From the NCBI RefSeq assembly GCF_019551435.1, contig NZ_CP080544.1:2071138-2135137 (forward strand): a stretch of DNA of 64,000 bases, given 5' to 3'. The notes beneath the pieces were generated by a model. The model was not told where the DNA came from and ran no database searches. It saw only the letters and a list, made by a program, of their open reading frames with translations. Each line of letters begins with the position of its first letter. Position 1 is the stretch's first letter. Both the position numbers and the translations under genes were made by a program. The stretch is from Lysobacter soyae (GTDB lineage Bacteria > Pseudomonadota > Gammaproteobacteria > Xanthomonadales > Xanthomonadaceae). This document shows, one piece after another, positions 57,726-64,000 of this stretch.

Positions 57726-60700
57726 GTGACCGACCTGCTCACCCCAGAATTGCAACCGGTTCCGTCGCCCTTGCGGCATGCCATCACCCAAGCGTGGTGG
57801 CGGGACGAAGCCGACCATGTCCGCCAAATGCTCGGCGAAGCCCGCCAAAGTGATGCTGCCCGGCAGACCATTGCCGCCACCGCCGCCGATTTGGTACGTC
57901 GCGTACGTGCCCGCGCCAGCGACCAATCCACCGTCGAAGCCTTCATGCGCCAATACGATCTGGGCAGCGAAGAAGGCGTGCTGTTGATGTGCGTGGCCGA
58001 AGCCCTGCTGCGGATTCCGGACCAAGGCACGGCCGATGCACTGATTCGTGACAAATTGGGTGAAGCCAACTGGCGCCGCCACCTCGGCCAGTCCGATTCG
58101 ATTCTGGTGAATGCCTCGACCTGGGGCCTGATGCTGACCGGCAAGCTGGTCAATCTCTCCGACGACACCCAGCGCGACGTGCACGGCGCCTTCGGTCGCT
58201 TGGTCGGCAAATTGGGTGAGCCGGTGATCCGTACCGCGGTGCGCCAAGCCATGAAGATCATGGGCCATCAATTTGTGATGGGCCGGACCATTGACGAAGC
58301 CCTGACCCGCTCGCGCAAAGGCATTCATGGCGCCTACCGCTATTCGTTCGACATGCTCGGCGAAGGCGCACTCACCACCAAAGATGCGCTGCGCTATTTG
58401 GAAGCCTATCGCCAAGCGATTCACGCCATCGGCCGCAGCGGTCCGTTTGAAGATGTGTTTGCGGCGCCGAGTATTTCGGTGAAGTTGTCGGCGTTGCATC
58501 CGCGCTATGAACACGCCAAACGCGAACGCGTCATGGCCGAACTCGCACCGCGCGTGCTGGAATTGGCGCAATTAGCCAAGTCTTACGGCATCGGTTACAC
58601 CATTGACGCGGAAGAAACCAATCGTCTTGAGCTCTCATTGGATTTGATTGAAGCCGTGTTCTCCGACCGCTCGTTGGATGGCTGGGAAGGCTTTGGTCTC
58701 GCGGTGCAGTCGTATCAAAAACGCTGTCCGTTTGTGATTGATTATTTAGCCGACCTCGGCCGCCGCGTCGGTCGCAAGATTCCGGTGCGTTTGGTGAAAG
58801 GCGCTTATTGGGACGCCGAAATCAAAGCCGCACAGATGGAAGGGCAAAGCAACTATCCCCTCTTCACCCGCAAGCCGAACACCGACGTCAGCTACCAAGC
58901 CAACGCCCGCCGCATGTTCGACGCCAGCGACGCCTTGTATCCGATGTTCGCCACGCATAACGCACAAACAATTGCGGCGATTCACCAGATGTCGGAAGGC
59001 CGTTGTTTCGAATTCCAAAAATTGCACGGCATGGGTGACGATCTGTATGCGGAAGTGATTCCGGAAGATCGTTTGAACACCGCCTGCCGCGTCTATGCAC
59101 CGGTCGGCTCGCATGAAGACCTGCTGCCCTATCTCGTGCGTCGCCTGTTGGAAAACGGCGCGAACTCGAGCTTCGTCAATCGCATCACCGATGAAAGCGT
59201 CCCTGTCGAAGATTTGGTACAGGACCCGCTCGACGTCGTCGCTTCTTTTGAATCCATTCCGCATCCACGCATTCCCTTGCCGCGTGACCTCTACCGCAAC
59301 CAAGGCCAAGACCGGGACAACTCCATGGGCATCAACCTCGCCAACGACAACGAACTGCGCGCACTGGCAGACCACATGAACGCCGCAGGCAGCGGCGATT
59401 GGACCGCCATTCCGCTGGTGCCCGGTGCCAGCGCCGTGGGCGACAGCATCGCCGTGACCAACCCCGCCGACCGTCGCGAAGTGGTCGGCCACTGGAAAGC
59501 CGCCGACAGCGCCACGGTTGAACGCGCCTTGGCCAATGCCGTTGCCGCGCAACCGGGCTGGGATGCCACACCGGTGGACGTGCGCGCCAAAGCCTTGGAA
59601 CGCGCCGCGACTTTGCTGGAAGAACGCATGCCCGACTTCATGGCGATGTGCACCAAAGAAGCCGGCAAGACCATTCCCGATGGCATTGCCGAAGTGCGTG
59701 AAGCCGTGGATTTCCTGCGTTATTACGCCCACGAAGCGCGCAAACATTTCGTGGTGGAACAACTGCCGGGGCCGACCGGTGAAGCCAACTCGCTGCAATT
59801 GGCGGGCCGCGGTGTCTTCGCTTGTATTTCGCCTTGGAACTTCCCGCTCGCCATTTTCATCGGACAGATTGCCGCGGCATTGGCTGCCGGCAATAGCGTG
59901 ATTGCGAAGCCCGCCGAGCAAACCAACTTGGTCGGCTATGCCGCGGTGAAGTTGATGCACGAAGCCGGCGTGCCGGTGGACGTGCTGCAATTCGTGCCGG
60001 GTGACGGCGCGACCGTCGGCGCCGCCCTCACCGCCGACCCGCGTGTGGCGGGCGTCTGCTTCACCGGCTCGACCGATACCGCGCGCCTCATCAACCGCGC
60101 ACTGGCCGCACGTGATGCCGGACCGATTGCCACTTTGATTGCCGAAACCGGCGGCCAAAACGCGATGATCGCCGACTCCTCTTCATTGCCGGAACAAGTG
60201 GTGAAAGACGCCATGGGTTCGGCCTTCACCTCTGCCGGCCAACGCTGCTCTGCAGCACGCGTGCTGCTGGTGCAAGAAGACATTGCCGACAAGGTGATCT
60301 CAATGCTGGCCGGCGCCATGGCTGAATTGAAAGTGGGTAACCCGGGATTGCTGTCGACCGACGTCGGCCCGGTGATTGATAACGACGCGAAATGCCTGCT
60401 GGACGACCACGCCACGCGCATGAGCAGCGCGAGCGCCAAACACATTGCCACTGCACAAATGGATGCCGACGACACCGCGCACGGCAACTTCTTCGCACCT
60501 GTGGCTTGGGAGTTGGCATCGATTGACCAACTCACCCGCGAAAACTTCGGCCCGGCATTGCATGTGATTCGTTGGAAGGCCGATGAACTCGACCACGTGG
60601 TGGACACCATCAACGCCACCGGATTCGGTTTAACGCTGGGTATCCATTCGCGCATCGATGCCACCATCGAACGTATCGTGAGCCGCGCCAAGGTTGGCAA

Positions 60701-60890
60701 CATTTATGTCAACCGCAACCAGATTGGTGCAGTGGTGGGCGTGCAACCGTTCGGTGGCCAGGGCTTGTCGGGCACCGGTCCGAAAGCGGGTGGCCCCCAC
60801 TACTTGCCGCGCTTTGCGACGGAGAAGACGGTTACGGTGAATACGACGGCCGCGGGTGGGAATGCGAGTTTGTTGACGTTGGGGGATTGA
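57726..60890 (+). CDS. putA: Bifunctional proline dehydrogenase / P5C dehydrogenase
   Basis: Oxidises proline to glutamate, feeding electrons to the quinone pool. 1054 residues: an FAD barrel (GRTIDEALTRSRKGIHGAYR, VKLSALHPRYEHAKRE, VRLVKGAYWDAEIK, FATHNAQTIAAIHQM) and an aldehyde dehydrogenase domain from about 560 (CISPWNFPLAIFIGQ, FTGSTDTARLI, IAETGGQNAMI, catalytic Cys in SAGQRCSAARVLL). No N-terminal ribbon-helix-helix DNA-binding domain, so it is not its own repressor. The start is GTG 57726; an open frame back to 56709 runs antisense through ctaC and is rejected. Confidence 0.95.
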   Translation: MTDLLTPELQPVPSPLRHAITQAWWRDEADHVRQMLGEARQSDAARQTIAATAADLVRRVRARASDQSTVEAFMRQYDLGSEEGVLLMCVAEALLRIPDQGTADALIRDKLGEANWRRHLGQSDSILVNASTWGLMLTGKLVNLSDDTQRDVHGAFGRLVGKLGEPVIRTAVRQAMKIMGHQFVMGRTIDEALTRSRKGIHGAYRYSFDMLGEGALTTKDALRYLEAYRQAIHAIGRSGPFEDVFAAPSISVKLSALHPRYEHAKRERVMAELAPRVLELAQLAKSYGIGYTIDAEETNRLELSLDLIEAVFSDRSLDGWEGFGLAVQSYQKRCPFVIDYLADLGRRVGRKIPVRLVKGAYWDAEIKAAQMEGQSNYPLFTRKPNTDVSYQANARRMFDASDALYPMFATHNAQTIAAIHQMSEGRCFEFQKLHGMGDDLYAEVIPEDRLNTACRVYAPVGSHEDLLPYLVRRLLENGANSSFVNRITDESVPVEDLVQDPLDVVASFESIPHPRIPLPRDLYRNQGQDRDNSMGINLANDNELRALADHMNAAGSGDWTAIPLVPGASAVGDSIAVTNPADRREVVGHWKAADSATVERALANAVAAQPGWDATPVDVRAKALERAATLLEERMPDFMAMCTKEAGKTIPDGIAEVREAVDFLRYYAHEARKHFVVEQLPGPTGEANSLQLAGRGVFACISPWNFPLAIFIGQIAAALAAGNSVIAKPAEQTNLVGYAAVKLMHEAGVPVDVLQFVPGDGATVGAALTADPRVAGVCFTGSTDTARLINRALAARDAGPIATLIAETGGQNAMIADSSSLPEQVVKDAMGSAFTSAGQRCSAARVLLVQEDIADKVISMLAGAMAELKVGNPGLLSTDVGPVIDNDAKCLLDDHATRMSSASAKHIATAQMDADDTAHGNFFAPVAWELASIDQLTRENFGPALHVIRWKADELDHVVDTINATGFGLTLGIHSRIDATIERIVSRAKVGNIYVNRNQIGAVVGVQPFGGQGLSGTGPKAGGPHYLPRFATEKTVTVNTTAAGGNASLLTLGD

Positions 60891-60906
60891 GGAGCCTGTC
60901 GGCACC

Positions 60907-61950
60907 TCAAATATCCAAGGGACTTCGCACCGCCAAGGGACCGCGACCGAGTACATGCGTATAGATTTGCGTCGTGGCTAGGTCTTTGTGCCCTAGCAAC
61001 TCCTGAACGGTGCGAATGTCGTGCCCGCTTTCCAACAAATGCGTCGCAAAGGCATGCCGCATGGAATGGCAACTGGCGGGCTTGTCGATCTTCGTCTCGG
61101 ATAAGGCGCGCTTGAACGCGCGTTGCATACTGGTTTCATGCAGGTGATGACGGCGAATTTCTCCCGTTTCGATATCGGGCGCCAACCGATCAGCACAGAA
61201 AACAAACTGCCACGCAAGATCTCTGGACGCGTTTGCGTACTTTCTTGCTAAGGCGTGCGGCAAGTACACCCCGCCGAATCCTGCAGCACAATCCTTTGCG
61301 TGCGTCAGACGAACCTGCTCGATCTGCGCCTTGAGATGCGGAACTAGTGTCGCCGGCAACGGCACCCGCCGGTCTTTGCCGCCCTTGCCGTTCCTTACGC
61401 GAATTTCATTGAGCGCGAAATCCACGTCCTTCACCCGCAAGCGCAAGCCTTCCAACAGACGCATGCCCGTGCCGTAGAGCAACGAACCCAGCAACCAGTG
61501 CGTGCCTTCCAACTTGCCGAGAATTTGCCTCACCTCCTCGCGGGACAGAACCACCGGCAGCCGCTTTTGCTGACGCGCCCGAACGAAACCCTCCATCCAT
61601 GGCAACGGCATGCCCAAGACGACTCGATACAAGAACAGCAACGCGCAAAGCGCCTGATTCTGCGTGCTTGGCGCAACCTGCCCCTTGACGACCAAGTAGG
61701 TGAGAAACGCGCGTACCTCTGCCTCTCCCATCGTGACCGGATGCCGCAGACCGTTAAAGCGGATGAACTTCTCAATCCAGACGAGATAGGCTTCATTCGT
61801 CCGCTTGCTGTAGTTGCGGCGCTTCAACTCCCACCGCACCTGGTCCAAAAGCCGCGGCGGCCGCGCGCCCGCATTGATCTCAGGAACCACTGGCTGCGCA
61901 GCATAATGCCCTGGATTTCGATTTAGACTGCGATATGCATCGTTTGCCAT
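60907..61950 (-). CDS. intI: Integron integrase IntI (tyrosine recombinase)
   Basis: 347 residues. Catalytic residues all present: R164 (YGTGMRLLEGLRLR), H295 and R298 (CHSMRHAFATHLLE), H321 (LLGHKDLATTQ) and nucleophile Y330 (QIYTHVL). The IntI-specific extra domain is intact at 245-285 (LAWQFVFCADRLAP, RRHHLHETSMQRAFKRA), which separates it from XerC/D, and the tail VRSPLD matches known integron integrases. ATG 61950 preferred over TTG 61977; neither has a clear ribosome site. No stop or frameshift, so it should be active. Confidence 0.96.
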   Translation of the reverse strand: MANDAYRSLNRNPGHYAAQPVVPEINAGARPPRLLDQVRWELKRRNYSKRTNEAYLVWIEKFIRFNGLRHPVTMGEAEVRAFLTYLVVKGQVAPSTQNQALCALLFLYRVVLGMPLPWMEGFVRARQQKRLPVVLSREEVRQILGKLEGTHWLLGSLLYGTGMRLLEGLRLRVKDVDFALNEIRVRNGKGGKDRRVPLPATLVPHLKAQIEQVRLTHAKDCAAGFGGVYLPHALARKYANASRDLAWQFVFCADRLAPDIETGEIRRHHLHETSMQRAFKRALSETKIDKPASCHSMRHAFATHLLESGHDIRTVQELLGHKDLATTQIYTHVLGRGPLAVRSPLDI

Positions 61951-62107
61951 ACAAAAACTCGTTTTGTCGTATAACAATACGAGTGAGCAATGGCGCCGAA
62001 TATTGGAATGCGGGGAAATATGGGTAAGAAAAGTACGATTTTGAGTATCGGCTTAGCTGACGGCTTTCGGCTTACCCTGCTTTCCTCTGTCTAAATAGAA
62101 GTTAGGC
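61951..62107. other. intI upstream region and attI site with first core GTTAGGC
   Basis: The G/TTAGGC core at 62101-62107 is where the array begins; recombination cuts after G62101. The preceding 150 bases should hold the integrase binding sites, the intI promoter and the cassette promoter Pc. An inverted repeat ACAAAA-N5-TTTTGT (61951-61967) abuts the intI ATG. I see no CTGT-N8-ACAG LexA box. A TAAATA hexamer (62092-62097) could be a Pc -10, with no good -35. Confidence 0.75.
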
Positions 62108-63314
62108 TTTTTTTTGAGACATAACGGTAACTCGGGGGATCCATGTCTAAGGAAACAAAACTGTATCTGACGCGCGCAGGAAAGCTTGGAGAGGATGAAG
62201 AGCTGGCTCTCGACAACGACCTTTCCATTATTGGTTTCCGCGATATTCCATCTCTCGAATCTTGCAACGACTACGACTCCGTATTTAAGATCGTAGAAGC
62301 TCAAATGCCTGGCGCAAAACCTAGGGCTATTGGAAATCGAGCCGGACAACTTTGGGCATTTTCTGTGGCAATGAAGGAGGGAGACCTCGTTGTCATGCCA
62401 AGAAAACTCACATCTCAAATCGCCATAGGTCGCGTAGCAGGAAGTTATTCATATCGTGAAATTAATGGGGAGCTTCGACATTTGCGGCCCGTCAAGTGGA
62501 TTCGCCCGGATGCCCCGCGTACTGCCTTTGAGCAAGACTTACTCCACTCTCTCGGCGCGTTTATGACGGTCTGCAACATTTCCCGTAATGACGCTGAAAG
62601 ACGCGTAGAGAGCATACTGTCTGGAAAACCCGACCCCGGTCTTTCACTGTCCATTGCTCGCACTAAAATAACGCATCCAATAGCACAACCCGTTGATACA
62701 GAAGAAAATTTGGATCTTGCGCAAGTCGCGCATGATCAAATCGTTGCACACATACAGACTCGATTCGCTGGTCATGCACTCGCAAATCTTGTTGACGCTG
62801 TCCTTAAAGCTGATGGCTGGGTTACAAAGGTTTCTCCACCCGGAGCTGATGGCGGCGTTGATGTTCTAGGTGGGCGCGGCCCACTCGGTCTTGATAACCC
62901 AAGACTTTGCGTACAAGTCAAATCTCAGAATAGTCCCGCAGATGTAACGGTTTATCGAACCCTACAAGGGACAATGCAAATATTTAAAGCGGATCAAGGC
63001 CTGCTCGTTTGTTGGGGTGGATTTAACAAAGCCGTTTTATCCGAAGCTAAACAAGGTCATTTTGCAGTAAGGCTTTGGGATAGCCGAGATTTGGTCGAAG
63101 CCATTTACCGCACATACGAGTCACTTCCGGCAGAAATTCAAGCTGATTTGCCACTTAAACGAGCATGGATGCTTGTCCAAGAATCTACTGAATCTTAGCT
63201 AGGCAAAAAAGCCTAACTACTCGTTCAAGCCGACGCCGCTTCGTGGCACGGTTTTGGGCTTTCCGCTACGCTAGCCCAAAACCGCACCACTCTCGGCGCG
63301 GCTTAACTCAGGTG
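62102..63314 (+). mobile_element. Integron cassette 1 (restriction endonuclease)
   Basis: 1213 bases from T62102 to G63314. One gene in the same orientation as the array plus attC1. The A/T content is above that of the flanking core genes, as expected for an acquired cassette. Confidence 0.9.
62143..63198 (+). CDS. Mrr-like putative type IV restriction endonuclease with N-terminal PUA/EVE-like domain
   Basis: 351 residues. C-terminal half is an Mrr-type PD-(D/E)XK nuclease: GHALANLVDAVLKADGW, PGADGGVDVLGGRG (D240) and CVQVKSQNSP (Q258, K260), then GTMQIFKADQGLLVCWGGF. The N-terminal half, with RAGQLWAFSVAMKEGDLVVM and IAIGRVAGSYSYR around residues 66-104, resembles PUA/EVE-like readers of modified bases. 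Together this suggests cutting of DNA carrying foreign base modifications, an antiphage role. No methyltransferase partner is in the cassette, which fits type IV. GGGGGA precedes ATG 62143. Confidence 0.82.
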   Translation: MSKETKLYLTRAGKLGEDEELALDNDLSIIGFRDIPSLESCNDYDSVFKIVEAQMPGAKPRAIGNRAGQLWAFSVAMKEGDLVVMPRKLTSQIAIGRVAGSYSYREINGELRHLRPVKWIRPDAPRTAFEQDLLHSLGAFMTVCNISRNDAERRVESILSGKPDPGLSLSIARTKITHPIAQPVDTEENLDLAQVAHDQIVAHIQTRFAGHALANLVDAVLKADGWVTKVSPPGADGGVDVLGGRGPLGLDNPRLCVQVKSQNSPADVTVYRTLQGTMQIFKADQGLLVCWGGFNKAVLSEAKQGHFAVRLWDSRDLVEAIYRTYESLPAEIQADLPLKRAWMLVQESTES

Positions 63315-63320
63315 TTAGAG
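63211..63320 (+). repeat. attC1 recombination site (59-base element)
   Basis: R'' GCCTAAC (63211-63217); L'' GTTCAAGCCG (63223-63232) pairs with L' CGGCTTAAC (63299-63307) leaving one unpaired base, the diagnostic extrahelical C; central perfect 12-bp stem 63249-63260/63273-63284; R' GTTAGAG (63314-63320). Cleavage after G63314. Confidence 0.93.
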
Positions 63321-63889
63321 CTCACAATGGTCCCCTTTCGCATTGCGCGCGGCCTTGGTTCCGCGCTGGTATTTCAAACAGCTCTATTCATTGCGACGCC
63401 ATCTGCAGCAAACGCGCAGTCGAGTTTGACCATTACTAGTATCGCGTTCGGCTCGCCGTCCGACGTGAACCTGTCACGCGTGAAACCATCTGAGATCAAC
63501 AATACGCTGTTGTGGTCGCACAAAGAAAATGGAGAATGGGTCGCGCGAGGCACCATTAGTCACTCGCCATACGAACACCTGTCCGAATCGAAAGCTCGCG
63601 CAATCAGACGAAATAATCGCCTATTGATCTGCCTACACATTCCGCGTATTCCTGAGTCTAGAATGCCCCACCTTGGCAGAGGGGAGGGATATTCCACCTC
63701 GGTCGCGTTTCGTCCAGTAGAGATTTCAGTTGCAGGACTAACGAGCAAGCCTAAGAATTCTGAGCTGAATTTGTACTGTGAGCTCTAACAGTTCGTTCAA
63801 CCCGACATACCTCCGTGGCACGTGACTGAGGCTTTGCGCTACGCTAGCCTCAGTCCCGCACCACTACGGCATGCGGGTTAACTCAGGCG
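63315..63889 (+). mobile_element. Integron cassette 2 (secreted protein)
   Basis: 575 bases from T63315 to G63889. Its first six bases TTAGAG are the complement of the R'' arm in its own attC, which fixes the borders. The gene starts only 12 bases inside the cassette. Confidence 0.88.
63327..63788 (+). CDS. Predicted secreted protein of unknown function (cassette 2)
   Basis: 153 residues. Signal peptide IARGLGSALVFQTALFIATP ending SAANAQS, then a domain with SLTITSIAFGSPSDVNLSRV, WSHKENGEWVARGTISHSPY and two Cys near the C-terminal half (LLICLHIPR, LNLYCEL), possibly one disulfide. No recognised family. ATG 63327 is the first in-frame start inside the cassette; the open frame continues upstream through attC1 but that part is not cassette 2. 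Ribosome site not obvious, so translation may depend on upstream coupling. Confidence 0.68.
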   Translation: MVPFRIARGLGSALVFQTALFIATPSAANAQSSLTITSIAFGSPSDVNLSRVKPSEINNTLLWSHKENGEWVARGTISHSPYEHLSESKARAIRRNNRLLICLHIPRIPESRMPHLGRGEGYSTSVAFRPVEISVAGLTSKPKNSELNLYCEL

Positions 63890-63895
63890 TTAGAC
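63783..63895 (+). repeat. attC2 recombination site
   Basis: R'' CTCTAAC (63783-63789, overlapping the stop codon of the cassette gene); L'' GTTCAACCCG (63795-63804) against L' CGGGTTAAC (63874-63882) with the same extrahelical C; inner stem ACTGAGGCT/AGCCTCAGT; R' GTTAGAC (63889-63895). The apical sequence CGCTACGCTAGCC is shared with attC1. Confidence 0.93.
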
Positions 63896-63929
63896 ACCCC
63901 AGTAGCTGTCCCGCAACCGGAGATCGAGA

Positions 63930-64000
63930 ATGAAGATTCTGCACTCACTCATGCTCACAGTCGCAGTTGTCGCAGTTCCAAGTCTCGCGAAGTCGAAGCA
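63930..64000 (+). CDS. Start of a secreted protein gene in cassette 3 (partial)
   Basis: ATG 63930, with GGAGATCGAGA upstream, opens MKILHSLMLTVAVVAVPSLA then KSK, a good signal peptide. Only 23 complete codons are visible before the window ends, so no family can be named. It lies 40 bases inside the third cassette, which starts at T63890. Confidence 0.6.
   Translation, partial: MKILHSLMLTVAVVAVPSLAKSK

Larger units (their letters stand above)
60907..64000. mobile_element. Chromosomal integron (continues past the right edge)
   Basis: Integrase gene on the minus strand, recombination site beside its 5' end, then gene cassettes facing away, each closed by an attC site. The cassette boundaries are fixed by matching core sites: cassette 1 starts TTAGGC and its attC opens GCCTAAC; cassette 2 starts TTAGAG and its attC opens CTCTAAC. 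It lies next to putA, with 16 bases between putA and intI stops. Confidence 0.93.

Noticed and set aside
63243..63326. Upstream in-frame extension of the cassette 2 protein
   Set aside because: It would be translated from attC1, which belongs to cassette 1, and has no signal-peptide logic.
63211..63895. Pair of similar palindromic repeats considered as a CRISPR array
   Set aside because: Only two copies, about 570 bases apart, with attC arms and an extrahelical base; they are integron sites.

Overview
The window is about 64 kb of dense, moderately GC-rich bacterial chromosome. It most resembles a gammaproteobacterium of the Xanthomonadaceae/Lysobacteraceae. That placement is inferred from gene content and layout: an E3 subunit carrying its own lipoyl domain, a plant-type glutamate-cysteine ligase, a YajQ/XC_3703-type c-di-GMP-binding protein, a PutA without a ribbon-helix-helix domain, a pteridine reductase beside folK/folB, and an integron-type integrase. 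No rRNA, tRNA or CRISPR array was seen, and no gene-free stretch exceeds 300 bases once the repeats, IS remnants and integron sites are counted.

Layout. 1-6.6 kb: the start of galU, queD, a phasin with its own palindromic control region, bioD, free-methionine-sulfoxide reductase, a POT peptide transporter, and a small operon of two membrane proteins plus an XRE repressor behind twin operators. 6.6-11.6 kb: glmS and glmU (cell-wall amino sugar synthesis), then cfa and a GtrA-like protein on the other strand. 11.7-18.8 kb: a complete F1Fo ATP synthase operon atpIBEFHAGDC with a recognisable promoter. 19-23.4 kb: pyruvate dehydrogenase E2 (aceF) and E3 (lpdA) with an MscS-type channel between them. 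23.6-26.3 kb: a gene fusing a flavin/NAD(P)-binding domain to a TTC38/StaR-like TPR domain. 26.4-45 kb: housekeeping genes (yajQ, rsuA, rsmC, peptidoglycan enzymes, gshA, engB, cytochrome c4, two tandem dsbA-like genes, slt, cca, MidA-like methyltransferase, folate/pterin genes, tsaD). 45-48.5 kb: rpsU-yqeY-dnaG, followed by a yeiH-type exporter.

48.5-49.5 kb is a scrambled patch. It holds two different IS3-family transposase fragments flanking an orphan lipoprotein, a 38-bp duplicated piece of yeiH, and a third copy of a dispersed palindromic repeat. 49.5-57.5 kb is an aa3-type cytochrome c oxidase and haem A cluster (ctaB, ctaA, a Sco-like protein, surf1, ctaE, ctaG, a 45-residue small assembly protein, ctaD, ctaC), interrupted only by a divergent two-helix membrane protein. 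putA follows.

From 60.9 kb to the end lies a chromosomal integron: an intact intI, the attI/cassette junction (G62101 | T62102), a first cassette with an Mrr-like, PUA/EVE-like-fused putative type IV restriction endonuclease, a second cassette with an unknown secreted protein, and the start of a third. Two attC sites with the diagnostic extrahelical base delimit the cassettes. This is the clearest accessory region and continues beyond the window.
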